Below are positions 27,634-37,209 of a stretch of DNA of 42,731 nt, in pieces (the stretch's first letter is position 1; each line of letters starts with the position of its first letter). Source of the stretch: Arcobacter sp. (lineage in GTDB: Bacteria > Campylobacterota > Campylobacteria > Campylobacterales > Sulfurimonadaceae); the NCBI GenBank assembly GCA_024637195.1, contig JAGXFN010000001.1, forward strand, positions 1 to 42,731, read 5' to 3'. The position numbers and the translations under genes are program-made. A model generated the notes under the pieces. It searched no databases and was not told the origin of the DNA. It was given only the letters and a program-made list of their open reading frames with translations.

Positions 27634-28951
27634 TGAATTTGGACTCAGCGAGGCCCTCATGATGGGTATCGCTGACGCAGGCTATAGCACGCCAACCCCC
27701 GTCCAGGAAAAAGCGATTCCCTTCGCACTCAAAGGGCGTGATATTTTGGCCTCTGCCAAAACAGGTACGGGAAAAACAGCGGCTTTTTTATTGCCAATTG
27801 TTCAAAGACTCAGCCATAAGACTTCACAGGAGGAGTTTCTTCATCCGCGTGCGCTGGTCGTTGTACCCACACGTGAACTAGCCCGACAGATCGGGAAGAG
27901 CTTTGAAGTTTATGCGGCACATGCCAATCTTAAACATCTCGTTTTGGACGGGGGAGGCAAACTCTCCGTCCAGGTTAAACGGGTGCAGGAGGGTGTGGAC
28001 GTGATCATTGCAACACCGGGGCGTTTGATCGATCTGGACAAACTCAAGCAGATCAACTTGAACAAGATCGAGATATTGGTGCTTGACGAGGCGGATACGA
28101 TCTTTGATATGGGCTTTATCCGTGACCTTGAAGCCATCTTGGCGCTTATCCCACAGAAACATCAGAACATGCTCTTTTCGGCGACCTTTCCGGCTTCGGT
28201 CAAGCGCCTGAGCGAAGAGTTGCTTCACAATCCCGAGCATATCACCGTCGATAGGATGGGTACGACAGCCGATGAGATCAAACAAGTGGTCTATCCGGTG
28301 GACAAAGAGAAGAAGAGCGAACTGCTTTCGTATATGATAGGTACGCAAAACTGGTTGCAGGTCCTTGTCTTTGCCCGCACCAAGGTCCTGGCCCAGAAGA
28401 TCGAAGAGGAGCTGATCCGCGACGGACTCACGGCCAGCTCCATCCACGGCGACAAGAAGCAAGGGGCAAGAACAAAGGCGCTTAGCAGTTTCAAAGAGGG
28501 TAAGATCAGAGTTCTTGTCGCAACAGATATTGCTGCGCGCGGACTCGACATCGACAACTTGCCGTATGTGGTCAACTATGACCTGCCAAAACACGCGGCA
28601 GAGTATATCCACCGTATCGGCCGCACGGGCCGTGCAGGAAAAAAAGGGCTTGCCGTCTCCTTTGTCTCTCCCAACGATCAGGGAATGCTCAAAAGCATTG
28701 AACAGCTGATACGCACGCAGATCCCCCAGCGCCGTATCAAAGGCTATGAACCGGTGCCTTCAAAAGAAAGCAAGCAAAGGTTTGAGAGCAAGCGTGACGA
28801 GAAGATCAAAGGCGCCTTCGGAAAGAAAAAAGTCAAGGCACCGACAAAAAGTAAGAAAGTCACCAAGCGCAGCGGCGGAGCAATCGCTGTAGCGCCAACC
28901 AACAAGCCTGTGGCGAAAAAAAGCCCGGCCCGCGCTAAAAAGAAGAAATAA
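27623..28951 (+). CDS. rhlE: DEAD-box ATP-dependent RNA helicase (RhlE-like)
   Basis: A 442-residue helicase with all core motifs: Q motif (GYSTPTPVQEKAI), motif I ASAKTGTGKT, Ia PTRELARQ, Ib TPGRLIDL, II DEAD in VLDEADTIFD, III SAT, V ATDIAARGLDID, VI HRIGRTGRAG. The C-terminal 70 residues are Lys-rich and probably bind RNA. It likely acts in ribosome assembly or RNA turnover. The 5' end overlaps the preceding gene by 11 bases and its TAA shares a base with the next ATG. The precise subfamily (RhlE, RhlB or CsdA) cannot be fixed by eye. Confidence 0.93.
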   Translation: MNFNEFGLSEALMMGIADAGYSTPTPVQEKAIPFALKGRDILASAKTGTGKTAAFLLPIVQRLSHKTSQEEFLHPRALVVVPTRELARQIGKSFEVYAAHANLKHLVLDGGGKLSVQVKRVQEGVDVIIATPGRLIDLDKLKQINLNKIEILVLDEADTIFDMGFIRDLEAILALIPQKHQNMLFSATFPASVKRLSEELLHNPEHITVDRMGTTADEIKQVVYPVDKEKKSELLSYMIGTQNWLQVLVFARTKVLAQKIEEELIRDGLTASSIHGDKKQGARTKALSSFKEGKIRVLVATDIAARGLDIDNLPYVVNYDLPKHAAEYIHRIGRTGRAGKKGLAVSFVSPNDQGMLKSIEQLIRTQIPQRRIKGYEPVPSKESKQRFESKRDEKIKGAFGKKKVKAPTKSKKVTKRSGGAIAVAPTNKPVAKKSPARAKKKK

Positions 28952-29289
28952 TGGAACTCTTTGCCTGGCTGACGCCCATCAAAAGTAGTGAAGAGTTCTC
29001 CGCGCTTATGGCCCTGGTCGAAGCGGGGACTTTGGAAGAGCTTTTTATTGCCAAGACGAAGCAAGAAGGCGTGGCCGGAGAAGCGTGGGGTACAGAGTTG
29101 CCCCTGATCTTCAGCTTTTCTGCAGATGAAACGTGCAGAGAGAGTCTGGAAGAGATTGCACCGACACATCTTCTTGATGAGATCGACGACATCTATTTTG
29201 AAGAGATCGAGGGAGAGTTTACGCTAAAAGGCGTTTTCTATCCCGAGTCGCAGGCGCAAGAAGACGCGATCATAAAGCAGCTGAGTTAG
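28951..29289 (+). CDS. Hypothetical protein downstream of the helicase
   Basis: A 112-residue acidic protein with no signal peptide or membrane segment. It begins MELFAWLTPIKSSEEFSALM and contains LLDEIDDIYFEEIEGEFTLKGVFYP. I do not recognise it. The ATG shares a base with the helicase stop (TAATG), so it is probably made with the helicase and may work with it. Confidence 0.65.
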   Translation: MELFAWLTPIKSSEEFSALMALVEAGTLEELFIAKTKQEGVAGEAWGTELPLIFSFSADETCRESLEEIAPTHLLDEIDDIYFEEIEGEFTLKGVFYPESQAQEDAIIKQLS

Positions 29290-29445
29290 CTGCAGTTTAT
29301 ATATCTTGGATATACTTTGACAGTTAAAACAACAATAGACTTATTTGACAACTCTTTTCAGATCCATCGGGTCTGCTCATAGTTGTGAATCAAGTCTAAA
29401 GGACAAAAAATTCTAAAACTACCCGAAACTATCGCCAAACTTAAC
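29290..29445 (+). promoter_or_regulatory. Intergenic region with TATACT and two TTGACA boxes
   Basis: TATACT lies at 29311-29316, and TTTGACA occurs twice (29316-29322 and 29344-29350), 28 bases apart. Neither TTGACA has a good -10 at 17 bases. AAGGA at 29398-29402 is 44 bases before the ATG at 29446 but only 7 bases before an in-frame ATT at 29410. Confidence 0.35.
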
Positions 29446-30531
29446 ATGGATGATATCAGTGACAATCTCCTTCATTATGAATACAGTATCAAGCACCTGC
29501 TCAAGTTAGAAAAGATGGGCGTGGACAAAGAATCCCCTGCGTATTTAAGCTCATACCGTTCGTTTGAAGGCGCTGTTTACGAAAATTATCTGTATGAAAA
29601 ACTTCTCATTTACGCCAAAGATAACCCTCGTATTGGTCAATTTATCTTAAAAGGTCCCCACGCCAAAAGATCAGACTCGATTTCAAATGCGCTTTATGTC
29701 AACAACAAGGGCCAGATTGTTTACCGTACCCGCTCTATTGAGATTAATGAGTTTGACGGCCTTATCTATAATGAAAAAGAACTCTATTTTATAGAGATGA
29801 CACTGATCAAGTCGGTGACGAGTCTCAAGCGCCGCCTGCGCAAGAAAAAAGCACTTCTGGAGGTGCTCTTTCCCGACCATGAGATCAAAGCTCTTATCAT
29901 CTTGACAGAAGGTGTCAGCGGTAGCAAACAGCTCCCCTCATACTGTACGGTCTGGCTGACGAAGCCTTTTTCGGCCGAGGGTATATATGAGTGGCTTAAG
30001 CAAAGTCCGAAGAAAAAACCGCGTCCTTTTCAGTACATCAAAGCAGCCAATCTTGTTGATGACACTGTTTTGAACGTCTTTCCGTTTAAGTACTACAACT
30101 CGCTCTCATGGATGCTGCGCCGTCTGCGGGCAAAACCCAATGCCGTTTTGAATATGGGCTTTTTAAAGACAGAGATATGCACGCGCTATATCGACCTCTT
30201 TACCAAGGTCTACCTGGGCTATATGAGCGGCGAAGAGTTTCAGAAGATGTATCCAAACATAGAAAATGTTACAGAAAGAGTGGTCGTCTCGATTGAAAAA
30301 GAGCACACGGGCGCATTGATCTTGACCTATTTTATGCAGCATAGCCGAAAAAAACTTGACAATGTCGTGGTCAAAAATGAAAAAGCCTCGGTGATGAAAA
30401 AAGATCCTTACGGGATCTCCGTCACGGAAGTCTTTCATATGCTTCGCGTGATGGACAAATCGTATCAGCTTAGTATTAAAAATATCCATATGGCCGAAAA
30501 ACTTTTACGCTCTCTTGACGGAGAAAACTAA
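29446..30531 (+). CDS. Hypothetical protein with PD-(D/E)XK nuclease-like core
   Basis: A 361-residue protein (longer if it starts at ATT 29410). A helix SFEGAVYENYLYEKLL (39-54) is followed by NEFDGLIYNEKELYFIEMTL (101-120). The spacing, with D104 in the EFDGLI strand and E117 in FIEMT, matches PD-(D/E)XK nucleases, in which an ECK or ExK is expected; here the third position is Thr119. A basic helix LKRRLRKKKALLEVLF and the strand KALIILTEG complete the fold. C-terminal residues 165-361 are not recognised. No Shine-Dalgarno precedes ATG 29446. The fold call is by eye only. Confidence 0.6.
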   Translation: MDDISDNLLHYEYSIKHLLKLEKMGVDKESPAYLSSYRSFEGAVYENYLYEKLLIYAKDNPRIGQFILKGPHAKRSDSISNALYVNNKGQIVYRTRSIEINEFDGLIYNEKELYFIEMTLIKSVTSLKRRLRKKKALLEVLFPDHEIKALIILTEGVSGSKQLPSYCTVWLTKPFSAEGIYEWLKQSPKKKPRPFQYIKAANLVDDTVLNVFPFKYYNSLSWMLRRLRAKPNAVLNMGFLKTEICTRYIDLFTKVYLGYMSGEEFQKMYPNIENVTERVVVSIEKEHTGALILTYFMQHSRKKLDNVVVKNEKASVMKKDPYGISVTEVFHMLRVMDKSYQLSIKNIHMAEKLLRSLDGEN

Positions 30532-30540
30532 GAGCAGATC

Positions 30541-30573
30541 GTAAAAAAAAACAGAGGGCCTTTTTACGGCTCT
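30541..30573 (-). terminator. Intrinsic terminator of recO
   Basis: On the minus strand, directly after the recO stop, an imperfect stem (AGAG-CC/GG-CTCT with a two-base bulge) is followed by GTTTTTTTT. This fits a rho-independent terminator between the convergent genes. Confidence 0.6.
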
Positions 30574-31191
30574 TCAAAATCCCTCAAGCAGAACATGCCA
30601 GATCATCTCGATCTCTTTATCGTTTAAAAAGAGGCTTGAACCGCTCTCAAACAGCTCTTTGACCGCTTCTATGTTGATCGGCAGGGCGTGAAGGCACTCC
30701 GCATGTGAGGGTAAAAATGCCCGAATAAGCGTGATCTCCTCGGTGATCTCCTCCTCACAAAAAAAACAGAGCATCTCCTGATGCAGCCTTCCTTCAAAGG
30801 CGAGAAGCTTGACGTAAGACTCGATCGCAATGCGTTTTGGGTTTTGGGTCTGCCAGATAAAAGCAGCCGCTTCAAGCAGTTCAAAATAGAAGGGATCAAG
30901 CTCCCCGACTTCGAGGAGGTGTTTGTGAAAGAGGGCGCAGAACTGCTGCCAGATGAAAAGACGGCTGCGGTCGCTAATCCAGGGAAAGCCCAGCTGCATA
31001 ACCCCGCGAAGTCGTGAAATTGTGGATTTTACAGAAACCTGCGTCTCGAAGTCTATTTTAAAGCCAAGGTTGATCTGCCCATGGCGTGCACCGTAAAAGC
31101 GATAAAGTGTATATAAGTTCTGCTGTGTTAAAATCGTGACTATCACATCCTCGTCGCGCGCTTTGTTGACGTTGATAATATAACCTTGCAC
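30574..31191 (-). CDS. recO: DNA repair protein RecO (epsilonproteobacterial type)
   Basis: A 205-residue protein with the RecO N-terminal OB-fold start MQGYIINVNKARDEDVIVTIL, then a helical C-terminal domain with CFFC and a later AECLH as a possible zinc site. RecO loads RecA onto SSB-coated single strands with RecR and anneals DNA. The length is short but matches the Campylobacterota form. The start is GTG at 31191, with AGAGG about 9 bases upstream. It is divergent from gltB. Confidence 0.85.
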   Translation of the reverse strand: MQGYIINVNKARDEDVIVTILTQQNLYTLYRFYGARHGQINLGFKIDFETQVSVKSTISRLRGVMQLGFPWISDRSRLFIWQQFCALFHKHLLEVGELDPFYFELLEAAAFIWQTQNPKRIAIESYVKLLAFEGRLHQEMLCFFCEEEITEEITLIRAFLPSHAECLHALPINIEAVKELFESGSSLFLNDKEIEMIWHVLLEGF

Positions 31192-31361
31192 GTATGGACA
31201 CCTCTTTCAATCTATGGGTTGATTTTACACTTTCTACATTTTCTTTATCCTTAATACCTCTATTTTTAATCAAAATTTAATCAAAAATTACATAAAATGC
31301 AGTACTCATTTTCTTAAATATGACAAGTTTGTTTAAAGTAAGCTTAATTTAATGAAAAATA

Positions 31362-31367
31362 TATAAA
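31362..31367 (+). promoter_or_regulatory. -10 box TATAAA for gltBD
   Basis: TATAAA lies in the A/T-rich 190-base divergent region between recO and gltB. The remaining region holds further A/T tracts but no obvious operator. Confidence 0.5.
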
Positions 31368-31389
31368 ATCTAAGACATAAGGTTTGAAT

Positions 31390-34300
31390 TTGAAGAGATT
31401 GACAGCTTTTAAAGATAATTGTGGGTTTGGTTTAGTCGCTAGCATCAAAAATGTGCCCTCTCACCACTACTTGGAAAATGCTATTACGGCACTTGAACGA
31501 ATGATGCACCGCGGTGCGGTTGCTGCAGACGGAAAGACCGGAGACGGAAGCGGACTGCTTTTGTCAATGCCTAAAAAATTCATGCAGAAAAAAGCAAAAG
31601 AGGAGGGCGTAGAACTTCCTGAGCAGTATGCTGTTGCTATGGTCTTCACAAAAGAGATGGGCAACCTGGACGTGCTTGAATCAATGTGCGAAAAAAATGA
31701 TCTAAAAGTGATCTTGAAACGCAAGGTCCCTGTCGACAAGGAGGCCTTGGGTAACCAAGCACTTCAGAGCCTTCCTAATATCTACCAGATCTTTATACGG
31801 GCCAACTCGCTGATCTCGACGAAACGGTTTGATGCACTCTTATACCTCTCTAGAAAAGAGAGTGAACATGCCCTGAAACAAGATGAGAACTTCTATATCC
31901 CATCCATGTCCTCACGTCTGATCTCGTACAAAGGGCTTGTTATGCCTACGACGATCAAGCAGTTTTATGTGGATCTTCAGGACAAAGATTTTGAGATATC
32001 TTTCTCTCTTTTCCACCAGCGATTCTCTACAAACACACTTCCAAAGTGGCATCTTGCCCAGCCTTTTAGAGCAATTGCCCACAATGGCGAGATCAACTCG
32101 GTTGAGGCAAACCGTTTCAACGTAGAAGTGAAATCAGAATCGATCAAGTCAGATGTCTTTTCGGATGAAGAGATCCAGCGGATCCTTCCTATCTTGCAAG
32201 AAGGCTCATCAGACTCTGCCTCGGCGGACAACTTTTTTGAATTTTTAGTGGCTAACGGCACAGACTTTTTTAAAGCAGCACGTTCAATTATCCCGGCTCC
32301 TTGGCAAAACTCACCGCACATGGATCCTGATCTGCGTGCATTTTATGAGTACAATTCAACCGTATTTGAAGCCTGGGACGGTCCCGCGGCATTTTCATTG
32401 ACGGACGGACGCTACATCGGCTGTGTACTTGATCGAAACGGTCTGCGTCCTTCAAAATACATCATCACCAAAGACGGTATGCTCCTGATTTCGAGCGAAT
32501 ACGGAGTTTTGGATACTGACGAAGACAACATCCTTGAGCGCAACCGTCTTCAGTCGGGCGAGATGATCGGTCTTGACCTCAAATACGGAAAAGTGCTTAA
32601 AGATGCCGATATCAACGAGTATCTCAAAACAAAAAATCCTTATATGAAGTGGCTTAACGATCATATGATCTATCTGCAAGAGCATGTTGATCAACAGTAT
32701 GTCAGGATGTGCGATTTTTCGAAAGAAGAGTTGGTGACACGCCAGCGCTTTTTCAACTATACACAAGAGGTCATTGAACAGGTCATCGAGCCGATGATGA
32801 AAGACGGAAAAGAAGGGGTCTCTTCCATGGGAGATGACACGCCTATGGCAGCATTTTCCCAAAAACAGAGAAGTTTTTCTGACTTTTTTAAACAAAAATT
32901 TGCCCAAGTCACCAATCCGCCGATCGATCCGATCCGTGAAAAAGTCGTGATGAGTCTCAACACCGGCTTTGGCGAAGTACACAATATCTTGGACGATGCG
33001 CCTTCTCATGCTCACCGTCTTAAGGCGATCTCGCCGGTGATCACAAAAGAAAAACTTTCTGTGCTGCTCTCTTTTGGCGAGGTGAACAACCCGCGCTATC
33101 AGTCATGCTATAAAAACAAGATATTTTCTACGGCATTTAGCGGCAACATGAAAGACTCGCTTGATGCCCTGGTCACAAAAATCTCCAAGGCAGTGGACGA
33201 AGAGGGGACGCGTATCGTCATCCTCAGCGACCAGGAATTTTCAAAAGAAAAAGCGGTTATTCCTATGTTGATGGCGATAGGGCGTCTGAACCAGACCCTT
33301 TTGAAAAATAAAAACCGCCACCTGGTCTCTATTATCGCGCAGACAAGTGAGGTGTTTGACTCCCACTCTGCAGCGGCCATGATCTCTTTTGGCGCTTCGG
33401 CTATCTATCCGCACTTGCTTTTTGCCTCCGTATATGCACGGATGGAGCAGAGTGTTGCACTGAATATGAGCTGTCATGATGCGATGAAATCCGTACATGC
33501 TGCACTTAATGCAGGTCTATTGAAGATCATGTCCAAGATGGGGATCGCAACGATCGCGTCATATCGTAACTCAAGTCTGTTTGATATCTTAGGACTCTCT
33601 TCTGAGATCGCGACAGAGTGTTTTAGAGATGCACAGTCACTTATTCCGGGTCTGGGGTATGATGACATTCAAAAACGCATTGAAACCGCACATAAAGAGG
33701 CCTTTGAGGAAGACGGATTTAAAAAAATCTTCCCTCTTTCTATAGGCGGTTTTTACAAGTTCTACAACGGCGGCGAGTACCATGATTTTGGTCCGGATGT
33801 CATTCATACGATCCACAAGGTTGTCGAAACGGGCAAAAAAGAGGACTTTGAAGCACTCAAAAAGCTTATCAATAACCGTGGTCAGAAGTTTATTCGAGAC
33901 TTTATGGATATCAAGTCAGACAAAAAAGCGATCGATATTACTGAAGTCGAGCCGAAAGAAGAGATCTTCAAACGCCTGGCCTCGGCCGCAATGAGTCTGG
34001 GATCGATCTCTCCGGAGGCGCATGAGTGTATCGCAGAAGCGATGAATACGATCGGCGGCATGTCGAACTCGGGCGAGGGCGGTGAAGACGCCGTCCGTTT
34101 CAATACGATCAAAAACTCCAAGATCAAACAGGTCGCATCGGGACGTTTCGGGGTAACACCGGCGTACTTGAGATCGGCAGAAGAGATACAGATCAAAGTC
34201 GCTCAAGGTGCGAAACCGGGTGAAGGCGGACAGCTTCCGGGCCATAAGGTCACTGAACTGATCGCCAGACTCCGCCATACCGTTCCGGGCGTAACACTGA

Positions 34301-35817
34301 TCTCACCTCCGCCACATCACGATATCTATTCGATCGAAGATCTTGCCCAGCTGATTTATGACCTCAAACAGGTCAATCCAACGGCCAAAATCGCGGTAAA
34401 ACTGGTCTCAACCGCAGGTGTCGGAACGATTGCTGCGGGTGTAGCAAAAGCCTATGCAGACAAGATTATTATTTCCGGCGGCGATGGAGGCACGGGCGCT
34501 GCTCCGTTGACCTCGATAAAGTTTGCCGGAAATCCGTGGGAACTTGGTCTTTCAGAAGCGCATAATGCCCTGAAAGTAAACTGCCTGCGCGGTCAGGTCC
34601 ATTTGCAAACCGATGGGGGACTAAAGACGGGACTTGATGTTATAAAAGCGGCTCTTTTAGGGGCTGAATCTTATGCATTTGGTACGGGCATCTTGACAAT
34701 CGTCGGATGTAAAATGCTTCGTATTTGTCACCTTAACCGCTGTTCAGTCGGAATAGCAACACAAAATGAGAAGCTGCGCGCTGACCACTTTAAGGGGAAG
34801 GTAGAGCATGTTATCAACTACTTCACCCTGCTTGCTGAAGACATTCGTGCTATTCTTGCCGCGATGGGATACAAGAGCATTGAAGAGATTATCGGCCGGT
34901 CTGACCTTCTTGCGGTCATAGACGATGCGTTCGCGAAGAAATTCGACTTTTCTGAAGTACTTTACCACTGCGAAGGAACTGATACCTGCCAGGTAGAATA
35001 CAACGATCCCTTTGATCCCAACGAGTTTGAGAAGGACGTCCTTGCAGAGGCGATGAAAACGATCAAGAATCCGGAGCAGCGCATCACGATAAAGCGCGAG
35101 ATCTGCAATGTTAACCGCAGTTTCGGAGCACGTCTCAGCGGCGAGATCGCACAATATTACGGGGACACGGGCCTTCCTAACGATACGATAAGAATCAAGC
35201 TAGTCGGAGTGGCCGGACAGTCTCTGGGCGCCTTTTTGATCAACGGTCTGTCCATCTATCTCGAGGGTGTAGCCAATGACTATGTCGGCAAAGGGATGTC
35301 CGGCGGTAAGATCATCATCAACTCCAAAAACCAGGGTCCTGAATTCTCAGCAGCCGGAAATACCTGTCTTTACGGAGCAACGGGGGGCAAACTCTTTGTC
35401 TCAGGTTCGGTAGGCGAGCGTTTTGGTGTGCGAAACTCAGGTGCCTTGGCTATCGTAGAAGGTACGGGAGACAATGCCTGTGAGTATATGACAGGCGGTA
35501 TCGTCGTTATTCTTGGTAAAACGGGAATCAACTTCGGTGCTGGTATGACGGGCGGAATCGCCTTTGTTTATGATGAAAACCGAGAGTTCAGTGAGAACTT
35601 CAACCGTGAACTGATCGGGGTTGAGCGCATTGATACGGATGAGGGAGACGAGGCCCGACATTTCCTGAAGCGCCTGCTTAGCGAGTACAGCGAAGAGGCC
35701 GGAAGCGAAAAAGCAAAATATATATTGGGTCATTTCCGAAACGAGATCAGAAACTTCTGGCTTGTCCGTCCAAAAGACATGATAAAACTTCCGCTGAACC
35801 TAGAGAAAGGAGACTAA
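31390..35817 (+). CDS. gltB: Glutamate synthase (NADPH) large subunit
   Basis: About 1475 residues. It makes glutamate from 2-oxoglutarate and glutamine-derived ammonia. The N-terminal class II amidotransferase has its nucleophile Cys in KDNCGFG after a 10-residue propeptide. The central and FMN domains include GGDGGTGAAPLTS; the Cys cluster CKMLRICHLNRCSVG binds [3Fe-4S]. The C-terminal beta-helix has GGIVVILGKTGINFGAGMTGG. TTG at 31390 is preferred because AAGG (31379-31382) is 7 bases upstream; TTG at 31384 is in frame but only 1 base from AAGG. It is followed one base later by gltD. Confidence 0.97.
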   Translation: MKRLTAFKDNCGFGLVASIKNVPSHHYLENAITALERMMHRGAVAADGKTGDGSGLLLSMPKKFMQKKAKEEGVELPEQYAVAMVFTKEMGNLDVLESMCEKNDLKVILKRKVPVDKEALGNQALQSLPNIYQIFIRANSLISTKRFDALLYLSRKESEHALKQDENFYIPSMSSRLISYKGLVMPTTIKQFYVDLQDKDFEISFSLFHQRFSTNTLPKWHLAQPFRAIAHNGEINSVEANRFNVEVKSESIKSDVFSDEEIQRILPILQEGSSDSASADNFFEFLVANGTDFFKAARSIIPAPWQNSPHMDPDLRAFYEYNSTVFEAWDGPAAFSLTDGRYIGCVLDRNGLRPSKYIITKDGMLLISSEYGVLDTDEDNILERNRLQSGEMIGLDLKYGKVLKDADINEYLKTKNPYMKWLNDHMIYLQEHVDQQYVRMCDFSKEELVTRQRFFNYTQEVIEQVIEPMMKDGKEGVSSMGDDTPMAAFSQKQRSFSDFFKQKFAQVTNPPIDPIREKVVMSLNTGFGEVHNILDDAPSHAHRLKAISPVITKEKLSVLLSFGEVNNPRYQSCYKNKIFSTAFSGNMKDSLDALVTKISKAVDEEGTRIVILSDQEFSKEKAVIPMLMAIGRLNQTLLKNKNRHLVSIIAQTSEVFDSHSAAAMISFGASAIYPHLLFASVYARMEQSVALNMSCHDAMKSVHAALNAGLLKIMSKMGIATIASYRNSSLFDILGLSSEIATECFRDAQSLIPGLGYDDIQKRIETAHKEAFEEDGFKKIFPLSIGGFYKFYNGGEYHDFGPDVIHTIHKVVETGKKEDFEALKKLINNRGQKFIRDFMDIKSDKKAIDITEVEPKEEIFKRLASAAMSLGSISPEAHECIAEAMNTIGGMSNSGEGGEDAVRFNTIKNSKIKQVASGRFGVTPAYLRSAEEIQIKVAQGAKPGEGGQLPGHKVTELIARLRHTVPGVTLISPPPHHDIYSIEDLAQLIYDLKQVNPTAKIAVKLVSTAGVGTIAAGVAKAYADKIIISGGDGGTGAAPLTSIKFAGNPWELGLSEAHNALKVNCLRGQVHLQTDGGLKTGLDVIKAALLGAESYAFGTGILTIVGCKMLRICHLNRCSVGIATQNEKLRADHFKGKVEHVINYFTLLAEDIRAILAAMGYKSIEEIIGRSDLLAVIDDAFAKKFDFSEVLYHCEGTDTCQVEYNDPFDPNEFEKDVLAEAMKTIKNPEQRITIKREICNVNRSFGARLSGEIAQYYGDTGLPNDTIRIKLVGVAGQSLGAFLINGLSIYLEGVANDYVGKGMSGGKIIINSKNQGPEFSAAGNTCLYGATGGKLFVSGSVGERFGVRNSGALAIVEGTGDNACEYMTGGIVVILGKTGINFGAGMTGGIAFVYDENREFSENFNRELIGVERIDTDEGDEARHFLKRLLSEYSEEAGSEKAKYILGHFRNEIRNFWLVRPKDMIKLPLNLEKGD

Positions 35818-35818
35818 G

Positions 35819-37198
35819 ATGAGAGAATTTATTAATACCCAAAGAATTGAACCTGAAAAGCGTCTTGTCGTAGAGCGTGTAAAAGATTTTAATGAGATTT
35901 ATGAGTTTTTTGAAACAAAAGAAGCCGCGTCACAAAGCGACCGCTGTATTCAGTGCGGGGATCCATTCTGTCTCAACAAATGCCCTTTGCACAACTACAT
36001 TCCCCAATGGCTCAAAGCGATTGCCGAGAAGGATCTGGAGTTTGCCTTCAAGCTTTCGAACGAGCCTTCTCCTTTTCCTGAGGTCATGGGACGTATCTGT
36101 CCGCATGACAGACTCTGTGAAGGCGATTGTACACTTAACGACGGTCACGGTGCCATTACGATCGGTTCCATCGAGACGTATATCAACGAAGAAGCGTTCA
36201 AGCAAGGTATGAAGCCTATGTTCCCGGGTGTGACTTCAGACAAAAGAGTCGCCGTCATCGGTTCAGGTCCGGCAGGTCTTTCTGTTGCGACGTATCTTCT
36301 GCGTGCCGGCATCGGTGTGGATATGTACGAGAAAGCTGATCGTGCCGGCGGTCTTTTGACCTACGGTATTCCGGGCTTTAAACTGGACAAAAAAGTTGTC
36401 GACCGTCGTGTCAAAGGCTTGATAGAAGCCGGTCTTAACCTGCAGCTTAACTGTGAGGTCGGCAAGGATGTCTCATTTGACGACCTGGTTTCAAGCCATG
36501 ATGCGATCTTTATCGGCATCGGCGCTACAAAAGCAAAAGCTGCCGGTCTTGAGCATGAAAAGGCAAAGGGCGTGTATGCTTCGATGGAGTATCTCACTGC
36601 GATACAGTTGAAACATTTTGGGCAGAACTACAGCAAAGCACTGGATTTCAAAGACCTCAATGTGGTCGTCGTCGGCGGCGGCGATACGGCAATGGATTGT
36701 GTGCGCACGGCAAAACGAGAGGGTGCACGGACGGTAACCTGTCTCTATCGCCGCGATGCGCACAATATGCCCGGCAGCCAAAAAGAGTATAAAAATGCGA
36801 AAGAGGAGGGGGTTGATTTTACATTTTATGCCTCTCCCAAACAGATACTGATCAATGAAACAGGCAAGGTCATCGGGATCGAGATGATAAAAACAGCCCT
36901 TGGACAAAAAGATGAGAGCGGCCGAGCCCGCATGGAAGAGCTCAAAGGGAGCGAATTCAAAGTAAATGCCGATGTGATCGTAATGTCGCTCGGGTTTGAC
37001 CCAGTTGTTCCTTCGTATCTTGCAGCCAACGGAATCGAGACCAACTCCTGGGGCGGTATCATCGTAAACGACAAGTTCGAGACGACAACACAGGGAGTTT
37101 TTGCCGGTGGAGACTGTTTCCGTGGAGCAGACCTGGTTGTCAATGCGGCATATGACGGCCGTGAAGCTGCCCGCGCCATCATAAAATCTTTTAAGTAG
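35819..37198 (+). CDS. gltD: Glutamate synthase small subunit
   Basis: A 459-residue flavoprotein passing electrons from NADPH to GltB. The N-terminal Fe-S region has CIQCGDPFC and CPLHNYIP. The FAD site is GSGPAGLSVATYLLRAG, and the NADPH site is GGGDTAMDCVRTAKREGA. The C-terminal FAD contact is GVFAGGDCFRGADLVVNA. It is cotranscribed with gltB. Confidence 0.97.
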   Translation: MREFINTQRIEPEKRLVVERVKDFNEIYEFFETKEAASQSDRCIQCGDPFCLNKCPLHNYIPQWLKAIAEKDLEFAFKLSNEPSPFPEVMGRICPHDRLCEGDCTLNDGHGAITIGSIETYINEEAFKQGMKPMFPGVTSDKRVAVIGSGPAGLSVATYLLRAGIGVDMYEKADRAGGLLTYGIPGFKLDKKVVDRRVKGLIEAGLNLQLNCEVGKDVSFDDLVSSHDAIFIGIGATKAKAAGLEHEKAKGVYASMEYLTAIQLKHFGQNYSKALDFKDLNVVVVGGGDTAMDCVRTAKREGARTVTCLYRRDAHNMPGSQKEYKNAKEEGVDFTFYASPKQILINETGKVIGIEMIKTALGQKDESGRARMEELKGSEFKVNADVIVMSLGFDPVVPSYLAANGIETNSWGGIIVNDKFETTTQGVFAGGDCFRGADLVVNAAYDGREAARAIIKSFK

Positions 37199-37209
37199 GC
37201 CACGGTCAT

